From Candidatus Kaistia colombiensis (lineage in GTDB: Bacteria > Pseudomonadota > Alphaproteobacteria > Rhizobiales > Kaistiaceae), in assembly GCA_029203105.1 (NCBI GenBank), contig CP119318.1:2060501-2124500 (forward strand): DNA of 64,000 bases, read 5' to 3'. The notes beneath the pieces are model-generated. The model was given only the letters and a program-made list of their open reading frames with translations. It did no database searches and was not told where the DNA came from. Positions 34,284 to 43,000 of the stretch are shown one piece after another. Each line of letters starts with the position of its first letter. Within the stretch, counting starts at the first letter, position 1. The translations under genes and the position numbers were made by a program.

Positions 34284-34375
34284 GAGCCGACAAGCCTCGA
34301 AGATTCTATTTTGCGCATGAAAAACCAACACACTGAAATTACGAGATAATTCATGAATTGCATCACGTTTTAGGA

Positions 34376-34393
34376 TTGTGTAAGCGTGTACAA
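34376..34393. promoter_or_regulatory. Candidate LacI-type operator, oxidoreductase side
   Basis: TTGTGTAAGCGTGTACAA is an imperfect 18-bp palindrome with the CG centre typical of LacI-family operators. It is 23 bases before the oxidoreductase start, so a bound repressor would block that promoter. Confidence 0.5.
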
Positions 34394-34416
34394 TCATCAT
34401 TGCTCGGGAGAGAGAC

Positions 34417-35430
34417 ATGTCCAATCCATTGCGGCTCGGGGTCGTCGGCGCGGGGCTGAAGGCGGCCGATTATGCGCGGAGCTGGGTGCACATGCCGGAG
34501 GTGAGCTTCGTCGCATCCGCCGATGTGAATGTCCCGTCGCGCCGTCGGTTGGCCGACATCTGCAAGGCTGCCGGGAAGCCGGAGCCGCGCGAATTTGACG
34601 ACTTCCGCGAGATGCTGTCGGCCTGCCGGGATCACCTGGATGCGGTCTATGTCTCGACACCGCACGCCTTCCATGCCGAGCAGGCGATCGCCATCGCCGA
34701 GGCCGGTCTCGACCTGCTGCTTGAAAAGCCGATGGTGACAACCGTCGACGAGGCGGAACGGCTCATCGAGGCGCAGAGGAAAACCGGCGTCACCATCGTC
34801 ATCGCCTTTCAGGGTGGCCTCTCGCCCCTCGTCCTGGACACGCAGCGGCGCGCTGCGGCGGGCTCGTTCGGTGAGCTCGTCAGCGTGGCGGCGACGATCT
34901 GGGAGGGATGGTCGGAGAGCTATAACGGCCACTGGAAGCAGCAGCCGGAGATTTCCGGCGGCGGCTTCATGTTCGATACCGGCGCCCACATGATGAATAC
35001 GGTGTGCCTGCTCGCCGATTCCGGATTTGCGCGCGTCTCCGCCTACATGAACAATCGCGGCAAGCCGATCGACATCCTGTGCGCGGTCTCGGCCCGGCTT
35101 GAAAGCGGCGCGCTGGTCACCTTCACGGCGGCGGGCGAAGGACCTCCCGGCTGCGCCTCCTACATCACGCTATTCTACACGAACGCGATCGTCCGGATCG
35201 ACGCCTGGGGCGGCTGGCGCGAAATCAGCCTGCCGGGGGACGTTGCAAGGCGTGAAACGGCCGAGACACTCGACAATCCGATGAAGAGCTTCCTCGCTAT
35301 TCGGTCGGGGGCGGCAGCGAACTCATCGACGGTGGAAAACGGCCTCCGTTTCGCGCAACTCTGGGACGCGATCAAGGCTTCGGCGGCGCGCGATGGAGAA
35401 TCGATCCGGATCGGTGCTACAGCCGGATGA
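34417..35430 (+). CDS. Gfo/Idh/MocA-family oxidoreductase
   Basis: A 337-residue NAD(P)-dependent oxidoreductase. The Rossmann segment LRLGVVGAGLKAADYARSW is at the N terminus, YVSTPHAFHAEQAIAIAEAGLDLLLEKPMVT carries the conserved EKP motif, and ISGGGFMFDTGAHMMN is the GFO catalytic region with the Asp/His pair. It probably oxidises a sugar ring (3-keto formation) in the same pathway as ThuA, the job of ThuB in other rhizobia, though it is divergent here. The ATG follows GGGAGAGAG. The LacI gene begins 19 bases downstream of its stop. Confidence 0.88.
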   Translation: MSNPLRLGVVGAGLKAADYARSWVHMPEVSFVASADVNVPSRRRLADICKAAGKPEPREFDDFREMLSACRDHLDAVYVSTPHAFHAEQAIAIAEAGLDLLLEKPMVTTVDEAERLIEAQRKTGVTIVIAFQGGLSPLVLDTQRRAAAGSFGELVSVAATIWEGWSESYNGHWKQQPEISGGGFMFDTGAHMMNTVCLLADSGFARVSAYMNNRGKPIDILCAVSARLESGALVTFTAAGEGPPGCASYITLFYTNAIVRIDAWGGWREISLPGDVARRETAETLDNPMKSFLAIRSGAAANSSTVENGLRFAQLWDAIKASAARDGESIRIGATAG

Positions 35431-35449
35431 CACAAGTCTGCGGGTTCCG

Positions 35450-36439
35450 ATGAACAAGAAGCGAATTACGTCGAGGGAATTGGCCAAGCTTGCCGGCGTT
35501 TCGTCGGCAACGATCTCGCGCGCCTTCTCGCCAGAGTCCCGCATCGGCAGCGCCACGCGCGACCGCATTCTCAGCGTCGCCAGGGAGCATGGCTACCAGC
35601 CGAATGCGATCGCACGATCGCTGAACAACCAGCGGTCGCGCCTCGTCGCGCTCGTCGTCAATGCGATCGGCAATCCGTGCGAGGCCGAGGATCTGCAGCT
35701 CCTCGTCTATCGCCTCCAGGATCGGCAGCTTCTGCCGATACTTTTGTGCTGTGCCGATCACGAGGACCGCCTGCAGCTGATCCGGCTCGCCTCGACCTAC
35801 CAGGTCGATCATGTCGTCGTCTTTTCCGACACGGTCTCGATGCAAGACGCCGTCGACATCTTCCATACGACCCGCCCGATCATTGTCTCGTCCGAGCCGC
35901 TCGACAATGCCGACGTCTCGCATATCCGGATCGACGGTTCGGAAGCGGCCGACCAAATCATCAACAAGATCGTCGGGGACGGCCGTCGGCGCTTCGGCTA
36001 TCTGTCGGGGACGGCTACCAGTTGGATCGACAAGAAGCGCAAAGCCTGGTTCGCGGACGCGCTGGAAAAGCGAGGCCTCACCTTCGTGGCGGAGGCCTCC
36101 GGCGACTATTCCTACGACTCGGGCTTCAAGGAAGCCGTGCTGCTGCTACGTCGCGCCAAGGTGGACGCCATCATCTGCGGCAACGACGTGATGGCGATCG
36201 GCGCCGTCGACGCCGCCCGCAAGGTCCTAGGACGCCGGGTTCCGGAGGATCTGGCGATCGTCGGCCAGGACGGCATCGCCATGGCCGCCTGGGAAAGCCA
36301 CGACCTGACGACGCTCAGCCAGGACCACGTCGCCTTCGTCGATTCGATCGTGGCCCTGATCGAGCGCCACGAGAAGGACGGCGACGCCTCGCACGGCATC
36401 CTGCTCGAGTGCACTGCCCGCTGGGGTTCGACGGCGTAG
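35450..36439 (+). CDS. LacI-family transcriptional regulator
   Basis: A 329-residue regulator. The N-terminal HTH and hinge are ITSRELAKLAGVSSATISRAFSPESRIGSATRDRILSVAREHGYQPNAIARSL, followed by a periplasmic-binding-protein-like effector domain ending PEDLAIVGQDGIAMAAWESHDLTTL. It is expected to repress the adjacent sugar ABC operon and oxidoreductase and to respond to their sugar substrate. The start at 35450 fits the HTH; the ORF extends further upstream without family content. Confidence 0.9.
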   Translation: MNKKRITSRELAKLAGVSSATISRAFSPESRIGSATRDRILSVAREHGYQPNAIARSLNNQRSRLVALVVNAIGNPCEAEDLQLLVYRLQDRQLLPILLCCADHEDRLQLIRLASTYQVDHVVVFSDTVSMQDAVDIFHTTRPIIVSSEPLDNADVSHIRIDGSEAADQIINKIVGDGRRRFGYLSGTATSWIDKKRKAWFADALEKRGLTFVAEASGDYSYDSGFKEAVLLLRRAKVDAIICGNDVMAIGAVDAARKVLGRRVPEDLAIVGQDGIAMAAWESHDLTTLSQDHVAFVDSIVALIERHEKDGDASHGILLECTARWGSTA

Positions 36440-36464
36440 AAGCGCTCCTCTCGGGCGACCTCAG

Positions 36465-37257
36465 TTAGGTGTGGAGCCTGAACAGGTTGTGCTCGGATAG
36501 ACCGAGGCGGCTGATTGGTGGCTTGTCGCCGACGCACACATGCTTCATGTATCTCCAGATACGATCTGCGCGCCTCCGGGCTGGGGTCGACTGCGATGGC
36601 CGCCAGGACGCCGTCAACAACACGGGTGTCGCTGAACTCGAGCGCCGCCACACAGAGCACGATCGCCAATTGAAGGACGTCTATTCGCCGCTCCTCGGCG
36701 GCGTATGCATTCGGTATTTCTGCCTCTAACTCTCCAATCGAAAGGTTGTGCGCGCGCATTATCTTGTCGAGAGGGTCGACGAGATTGACTGGCACCCCGA
36801 GGCGGCAACAGTTCGCGTGGATGTATTGGCCGCCGCGCTTGGAATGATCGCGCCGCAGGTAAAGTTGAAGAGCCGGGTCGGTTTGCCATCCATTGTCCCT
36901 GTCGATACCCAAGTCCGCCAGGAGTCGTTCCGCTTCGTCTGGGAGCACTGTCATGCCCAGATCGTGTGCATATGCGGCCAGGATCAGGAGAAACAGCTCG
37001 GCAGCACCTAATGCTTCAAGTCCATCACCTTCAAGGCTACACGACGACACGACCTGCTCGACGCGCCGAAGAACTCTGTAGCCGTGGTGGGCATCGTGCC
37101 GGGTGTAGTAGGGGAAATGATCGATGGTGGTCGACAGTATAGGGGCAATAGCGCTCAGGAAGGTTTCGGCCTTCTTGGCGTAGCCAGCATTCAATTGCGA
37201 AAGGCGCTGGAACAGCCGCGTCGACTGCAGTTCTATCAGTGGGTCGCGAATTTCCAA
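36465..37257 (-). pseudogene. N-terminal fragment of an HD-domain (HD-CE type) protein
   Basis: From the ATG at 37257 the frame shows LFQRLSQLNAGYAKKAETFLSAI, RHDAHHGYRVLRRVEQVV (His54/Asp55/His57/His58) and LLILAAYAHDLGM (His98/Asp99), the metal motifs of HD hydrolases of the HD-CE type that precede Hsp90-like ATPases in larger conflict-related proteins. Recognisable sequence fades near residue 235. There the frame runs antisense through the LacI gene, so that tail is not real. A possible frameshift near 36560 gives DRIWRYMKHVCVGD in another frame. This is probably the 5' stub of a gene whose rest was lost. Confidence 0.6.
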
Positions 37258-37692
37258 GCGTCACGCTCCAGCAATGCTTTTCGTTGGCCACGTTGTGTGA
37301 ATCAACGTCCAAGGTGGCCACGATCGATGATGTGCGCCATTAGCTCAAGAAAAAGATCGCTTGGCTAATTGTCCTTCCGCCTTCATCTATCTGCAAGCTC
37401 GCCGAACCAATCGACCGAGGCATTTGTGCTCGCCGTCGCCCATGGCTCGGTCCACAGAACTTTAACGCACCCAGGCTGCCAGCTCGCACTTACCGGCAGC
37501 TATTCGAGCCTCGATGCCCAGAAGCGGTCGGTCCGGATACGGCCCCATTCCGGACGTCCCCTGATCCTAGCTCGACGACAGCTACTTCGCCCGGGCCAGG
37601 CGTCACAAATCCATTCCCCATCCATAAATCCACTTCACTTCTCTTTGCTGGCAAGCATTGGTTGTCCGAGCCGACGCAGTGGAGAGATAGCC
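37258..37692. other. Gene-free stretch with an inverted repeat
   Basis: About 435 bases without a convincing gene. TGGCCACGTTG (37285-37295) can pair with CAACG (37303-37307) plus GTGGCCA (37314-37320) with a small bulge. The hairpin lies just upstream of the HD gene start on the minus strand and could act in its leader. Confidence 0.4.
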
Positions 37693-37902
37693 ATGACCGG
37701 GATGGAGTTGCTCAAAGAATACATGGCCCAACTGGAGAGGCGTCTCTACGAGGCCTCCTTGCGGGCGCGCATGCTGATCCGCCACGCGGAACATGAGGAT
37801 GCCGATGCTGCGATCGCAACTTGCCTAGAGATCGAGCCGCTGATCCGCGAAGCCAATCATATTCTACAGGTCGCCGTGTTTACCGCGAGACGAAGAGGGT
37901 AG
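37693..37902 (+). CDS. Small hypothetical helical protein (69 aa)
   Basis: ATG at 37693 with GGAGAG seven bases before it. The product MTGMELLKEYMAQLERRLYE... is two long charged helices, no cysteine, with a basic RRRG end; the pattern is that of small coiled-coil proteins. No family assigned. It is one of the small genes between the HD stub and tRNA-His. Confidence 0.55.
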   Translation: MTGMELLKEYMAQLERRLYEASLRARMLIRHAEHEDADAAIATCLEIEPLIREANHILQVAVFTARRRG

Positions 37903-37999
37903 CTGGAAGTGCGCTGGTAGCTCTCCAGGCCTCGCTGCTGACGCTGCAGGGCCTTGGTCAGTGACGGAGCCTGTTTCCGTCTGCCCAATGAGGTTTGAT

Positions 38000-38269
38000 A
38001 TGAACGCACCTGCAAAGCTCCGACTGACCCCCGCCCAGCTTACGCTACTCAGCCAATTCGCAGCCGCCGAAGGCAAGGTGGCCTTGACCAGTATTCCTGC
38101 TCGAGGGCGTCGGACCTGCGTCGCATTGAGTGAGCGTGGTATCCTTGAGAAGGTCGAAGACGAAGCCGCGGACATCTATAGGTTGACCATCAAGGGCTGG
38201 ACGAGCCTCGGTCTCAAGCGCGCTTCGGCGCGCGCAGAGACCGCCCACGTATCCGTGACAGGCCGCTAA
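38000..38269 (+). CDS. Small winged-helix-like protein (89 aa)
   Basis: ATG at 38000 is preceded by GAGG. The order LTPAQLTLLSQFAAAEGKVALTSI, RRTCVALSERGILEKVEDEAADIYRLTIKGWTSL resembles the wing of a MarR/winged-helix domain (helix, recognition helix, beta wing), but it is very short and I cannot name a family. It is 97 bases after the previous small gene. The stop lies at the start of the att-like repeat. Confidence 0.55.
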   Translation: MNAPAKLRLTPAQLTLLSQFAAAEGKVALTSIPARGRRTCVALSERGILEKVEDEAADIYRLTIKGWTSLGLKRASARAETAHVSVTGR

Positions 38270-38337
38270 CCCACGGACTTGTCGTCCGTATTCCGGAGAG
38301 GGGAATATCGAGGTTTAGGGGAGGGTGCTTTGGTACA
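38268..38337 (+). repeat. 70-bp att-like direct repeat, right copy at tRNA-His
   Basis: Ungapped match (58/70) to 22879-22948. The right copy reaches into the 3' end of tRNA-His (last 7 bases TGGTACA, i.e. CCA, A73, U72 and two more pairs). It carries ACGGAC-N5-GTCCGT and ATTCC-N7-GGAAT hairpins; the second is conserved in both copies. Confidence 0.6.
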
Positions 38338-38407
38338 GTTGGGTGGGCTCGAACCACCGACCTTCGGAGCCACAATCCGACGCTCTAACCAACTGAGCTA
38401 CAACTGC
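38331..38407 (-). tRNA. tRNA-His (GTG anticodon)
   Basis: The minus strand folds into a 77-nt cloverleaf: acceptor GCAGTTG/CAACTGT, D arm GCTC...GAGC, anticodon stem TCGGA/TCCGA with loop TTGTGGC (anticodon GTG) and T arm GGTGG-TTCGAGC-CCACC. CCA is encoded. The discriminator is A73 and the first pair is G1:U72, the feature of alphaproteobacterial tRNA-His that lost the ancestral G-1 rule. A G does lie at -1 in the DNA (38408); whether RNase P keeps it is not visible. Confidence 0.95.
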
Positions 38408-38494
38408 CTGCCAAATGCGAGCGGAACCTAGAATCAAAGTTCGCCGGTTTCAAGTGCGGATTCCGACTTATCCGCAGGAGCTTTTTTATCGTGC

Positions 38495-38524
38495 AAAAAC
38501 GGCCCGATTTCATGCCGGGCCGTT
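38495..38524 (-). terminator. Rho-independent terminator after phasin 1
   Basis: AACGGCCCG/CGGGCCGTT form a 9-bp stem, and a run of five T follows on the minus strand, 50 bases beyond the phasin stop. Confidence 0.9.
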
Positions 38525-38572
38525 CCTGCTTTGGTGGAATTTCGCGACCCCGAACGATCGCGCGGAACCGGA

Positions 38573-39073
38573 TCAGTTCGGCTGGAAGCCCTTCAGCGCC
38601 TTTTCGACGCCCTGCTTGACCGGTCGCGACGCATCGGTCGCGAGCTTCTGCGTGAATTCCTGCAGATCGCGGGTCTGCGCCGTCAGCGTCTCGAACTGCT
38701 TGCGCGCGAACGATGCCTGCAGCTCCACAGCCTCGGCGAACGACTTGACGCCCATGAAATCCCGCACGAAGGCAAAGGTGGCGTCGGAGTGGGTCTTGGC
38801 ATTGTCGAGCGACTTGTGGCCGAGCGCGACGAGGCCGCTGCGGGTCGTCTCGTAGCTGTCCTCGAGCGCTTCGGTCGCCTCTTCGGCGGCGCTCTTCAGC
38901 TTGGCATAGGCATCCTTCGAGCCGGTCACGGCCTTTTCGGCCATGTCGCGGAAGGCGACCGGGACTTCGACGTTCGGCACGGCGAAGCTGAAGGCTTCGA
39001 ACGGCGCGTCAAACGCCTTGTTCGGCTTGGCGCCGGACTTGCTTTTCGGGGCGGCGGAAATGGTGTCGGACAT
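38573..39073 (-). CDS. Phasin family protein
   Basis: A 166-residue phasin_2-type protein with helical repeats AEKAVTGSKDAYAKLKSAAEEATEALEDSYETTRSGL, LGHKSLDNAKTHSDATFAFVRDFMGVKSFAEAVELQASFARKQFETLTAQTRDLQEFTQKL. Phasins coat polyhydroxybutyrate granules and control their size. It has its own terminator downstream and a 35-bp palindrome 108 bases upstream. The Lys-rich N terminus is usual. Confidence 0.92.
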   Translation of the reverse strand: MSDTISAAPKSKSGAKPNKAFDAPFEAFSFAVPNVEVPVAFRDMAEKAVTGSKDAYAKLKSAAEEATEALEDSYETTRSGLVALGHKSLDNAKTHSDATFAFVRDFMGVKSFAEAVELQASFARKQFETLTAQTRDLQEFTQKLATDASRPVKQGVEKALKGFQPN

Positions 39074-39180
39074 GAACTGAAAGTCTCCTACGGGCTCGAT
39101 GGCCGTCGCGGAGCCGGCTCCTGGGCCACTGGCGGCCCCCAGGTAACTCCGATCGACTTGAGGCGACCATACGTCAACTT

Positions 39181-39215
39181 ATTGTGCGTTGCAACAATTT
39201 GTTGCGACGCACAAT
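39181..39215. promoter_or_regulatory. 35-bp hyphenated palindrome upstream of phasin 1
   Basis: ATTGTGCGTTGCAAC (39181-39195) and GTTGCGACGCACAAT (39201-39215) form 15-base arms with one mismatch around AATTT. It is 108 bases upstream of phasin 1. A related GTGCGCAAGCAACACA (39811-39826) lies upstream of phasin 2. TGC-GCA type sites are bound by PhaR regulators of phasins, so a PhaR operator is the best guess. Confidence 0.65.
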
Positions 39216-39327
39216 TCCGGAATGATTTCAGGCCGTTAGGCAGGCCGCGCGGGGCGGGATCGCATAAAGAGCGGGCAAACGCTGCGCGAATCTGGCGCTT
39301 TTGCCGTCAATCTGCCTCGTTGGCGAT

Positions 39328-39708
39328 CTATTTTTTCGTCTGTTGCTGGACATCGCTCGCGGCCTTGCCAATGGTCTCGGCCATGTGCTTGCCTTGGCTC
39401 TGCACGGTCTCGACCTGGCGTGCCAGGAAGTCCTGCTGGATCTGGCCGAGTTCCTCGACGGTCCGGGCCCTGACCAGCTTCTGCGCGAATTCGAAGGAGG
39501 CGGCGACATTGGCCTCAAGGAAGGCAAGCGCCTGGCGATTGACGTCGCGGGCGCCGGATTGCAGCGTCTTCGCCGACGTCTCCGAATTCTCCACGGCCTT
39601 GACCGTGGCTCCCATGAACTCGTCGAATGCCTTCTTGGCTTGATCGACGCTCTTGTCGGCAAAGGCGCGCATCTGTTCCGGGATTTCGAACGCCGTCTTG
39701 TCAGCCAT
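39328..39708 (-). CDS. Second phasin family protein
   Basis: A 126-residue phasin (MADKTAFEIPEQMRAFADKSVDQAKKAFDEFMGATVKAVENSETSAKTLQSGARDVNRQALAFLEANVAASFEFAQKLVRARTVEELGQIQQDFLARQVETVQSQGKHMAETI in family order, given here as landmarks only: PEQMRAFADKSVDQAKKAF and FLEANVAASFEFAQKL). The start at 39708 is preferred because GGGAG is then six bases upstream; ATG 39714 is too close. The tandem with phasin 1 suggests joint regulation on PHB granules. Confidence 0.9.
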   Translation of the reverse strand: MADKTAFEIPEQMRAFADKSVDQAKKAFDEFMGATVKAVENSETSAKTLQSGARDVNRQALAFLEANVAASFEFAQKLVRARTVEELGQIQQDFLARQVETVQSQGKHMAETIGKAASDVQQQTKK

Positions 39709-40035
39709 TGCCATCTCCCATGTTGAGGACAAGACAACAATAGACCCTGTTGGGGGCGACGCAAGGCAAAGGCTGTGCCGGATGCTTCCGGGATGGTCGC
39801 ATTTGAGTGAGTGCGCAAGCAACACATTAACCAAGGGATGGAAGAGATAGGGGGGCGTGGCGGACGCGGCGTGGACCGGGAAGGGTTGGCCCTATATTAG
39901 CTTGTCTCTAAGGAATGGCAGATCTTCGCGTGGCGGCCGGTTGTCGGCAGGGGAGCAGGGGCGCGGATGCGTGGCCGATCATGGCGCCGCGCAGGTTGAT
40001 CAGTACGCCGGGATGGCGGGAAAAGTGACAGCTGT
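39709..40035. other. Divergent intergenic region before the PdhS-like kinase
   Basis: 327 bases without a gene. It contains the phasin 2 leader, the TGC/GCA-type site at 39811-39826 and the leader of the kinase, with no clear -35/-10 pair. Confidence 0.5.
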
Positions 40036-43000
40036 ATGAGTGGACGCGATCTTGCCTATCTCGACCTGTCGGCCTTGCCGACCGTCGGACCGGCATTGCT
40101 GTCCGCCCGCCCGACTTTCGTCTGGGCGGCGGACGGACGGCGCGTGCTCTGGGCCAACGCCGCCGGCGCCGCCTTCTTCGGCGCCAGCGATCTCGACCGG
40201 CTGCTGGAACGCCGCTTTTCGGAAACGCTTCCCTCGACCAGCCAGATCACCCGCTTCGCCCGTGCGCTGCCGAAGGGCACGACGCGGATCGAGCGCATCA
40301 GCTTTGCGACCGGCGGCCGGCTGCAGAGCCTCGCCGCCAGTTGCACGCGTATCGGGCTCGCCGATGATGCCAGTGCCGTCCTGATCGCGCTCGAGGCGCC
40401 GCGCGGACAGCCATCCTCGCTGGTCGAGCGCGCCGAACGCCTGGCCGATGCGGTCGTCGCCGAGGATTGCCTGGTCGCCATCCTGGATGCATCCGGCGAC
40501 GTGGTCGCCGCGTCCGGCGGGCTCGAGGCGCTGACGGCGGCGGAGAGCGCCATCGAGGCGCTGGTCGCCGGCATCGATCGCGGCGACCAGCGGCTGCTGA
40601 AGCGCGTCATCCGGATCGACGAGGTGCGTCGCCCCGCCGGCGTCGCCCGCTTCGAGCAGGACGATCGGCGCTTCCATCTCCTGATTGTCGGTCCGGCGGA
40701 ACGGATGGTCCTGGAGCCGGCGTCTGTCGCGTCCGTGTCGCCGCCCGAAGTCGCGGCTGTGAGCGCGGCGGCCGAACCCGATCCGGTCGAAGCATCGGCT
40801 CCCGAGCCTGTAGCCGTCGAGGCGGCGCCGGACCAGCCGGTCGTCACGCCGGAAGAGCCGGTCGTGGCGGTCGAGCCGCCCACGGTCGTCGAGCCTGAGC
40901 CTGCCGCCAAGCCTTCCGTCGAGGGCGCTGCGCCGCCCGTCGAGCGCGCGCCAAAGTCGATGGCGGATATCGTCGAGGCGGTGAGCGACGCGTCCATCAC
41001 GGATGTTGCCGTCCCGGGCCAGCCGGTCGCGGTCCCCGAGCCCGTCGTCACGCAGGCGCCGCCTGTCTCGGTTGTCGAGATTTTCGCGCCGTCCGTGGAG
41101 CCGCAATCCACGGCCGTCGAGGGCGGCGAGCCCCGTTTCCAGTTCGTGCCTCCTTCCGGTCCGATCCGCTTCGTCTTCCAGATGGATTCCGAAAGCCGGT
41201 TCAGCTTCGTCTCGCCGGATTTTGCCATGGTGGTCGGCCCGAAAGCGGCGGCGATCGTCGGCGTTGCCTGGGCCGATGTCGCGTCTGAACGCGGTCTCGA
41301 CCCGCAGGGCGCCATCGCCGCCCTGATCGCCCGGCGCGATACCTGGAGCGGCGCGACGCTGAGCTGGCCGGTCGATGGTTCGGACCAGCGCGTCCCGGTC
41401 GATCTCGCCGCGCTGCCGGCGTTTTCGCGCGATCGAGCCTTCGAGGGCTATCGCGGCTTCGGCGTCATCCGCCCAGTCGAGTTGCGGCGCGAGCCGCCCG
41501 CCGCCGTGCCGACGCCGCCCGCCGGGTCGCCGGCGCGTGCGCCGAGCCCCGAACCGTCGAATGTCGTGCGCCTGCCGCGCCCGGCCGTGAGCCCCGGCGA
41601 CACGGAGCGGCTGAGCATGCCGGAGCAGGACGCGTTCCGGCGCATTGCCGTCGCGCTTGGTGCGAAGGTCGAGAACGCGCCGGCTCCGTCACCGGCGGGG
41701 CAGGGCGACGAGACGCCTGTTGCCGAGACGCCGTCCGCCGCCGAGACACCCCTTGCCGAGACGCCGCCCGACGCGGCGCCGGCTGCCCTGGTCGCATCGA
41801 CCGAGGCGCCGCCGGCCATCGCCGCGCCGGAGACGGCAACCGCCACCGCAACTGCCTCGACCGACGACACGGCGCCGGCCGGGCCGATTGCGGCCGAACC
41901 GCCGGCACCGGCCGCCGTCGAGCCGGAGAGCGCTCCCGCCGAACCTGTCGCCGAAACGGTGGCGCTGTCGCGGGAACCGGCTGCGGACGTCGTCGCGGAG
42001 CCGCGGGTGGCCGAGCCGTCGCCGTCTCTGGCCGAGATGCCGGCCATGCCGCGCGTCGTGCCGGATCGCCAGCTTGTCGCGGATCTCGCCGCCGCCGGCC
42101 AGAAGATCACCGAGCTCGAGGCGATCCTCGATACCGCTACCGATGGCGTCGCGGTCGTCGATGCCGAAGGCCGGATCGTGCGCATCAACCGCAGCGCCGA
42201 GGCGCTGTTCGGCGTCGATTCCGCCCATGTCGCGGGCCTGCCCTTCACGCATCTGCTCGCCGAGGAGAGCCGGAAATCGGCGCTCGACTATCTCGAGGGC
42301 CTGGCCCAGAACGGCGTCGCCAGCGTGCTCAACGATGGCCGCGAGGTCATCGGCCGGGTGCCGCAGGGCGGGCTCATTCCGCTGTTCATGACGATGGGCC
42401 GGCTCGGCGAGACCGGCAAGTTCTGCGCCGTGCTGCGTGACATCACGCAGTGGAAGAACGCCGAGGAAGAACTGATCAATGCCCGCCGCGCCGCCGAAAC
42501 GGCGTCGATGCAGAAGTCGGACTTCCTCGCCAAGGTCAGCCATGAGATCCGCACGCCGCTTAACGCCATCATCGGCTTCTCGGAAGTGATGATGGAGGAG
42601 CGTTTCGGTCCGATCGGCACCGAGCGCTACAAGGAATATCTGCGCGACATCCATGTCTCCGGCGCGCATCTGATGAGCCTGCTGAACGACCTGCTCGACC
42701 TGTCCAAGATCGAGGCCGGCAAGCTCGACCTGAATTTCGAGGCCGTGGCCTTGAACGAGATCGTCATGGAATGCGTCGCGATGATGCAGCCCCAGGCCAA
42801 TCGCGAGCGCATCATTATCCGCACCAGCCTGTCGAGCCAGGTGCCGGGCATCGTCGCGGATCCGCGCTCGATCCGGCAGATCGTGCTCAACCTCGTCTCC
42901 AACGCGGTCAAGTTCACGCTGGCCGGCGGCCAGGTGATCGTCTCGACGGCTCTGGAGGAACGCGGCGAGGTGACGCTGCGCATTCGCGATACCGGCATTG

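Noticed and set aside
36112..36464. C-terminal extension of the HD-domain frame
   Set aside because: It runs antisense through the LacI gene and turns into Ser/Arg-rich nonsense.
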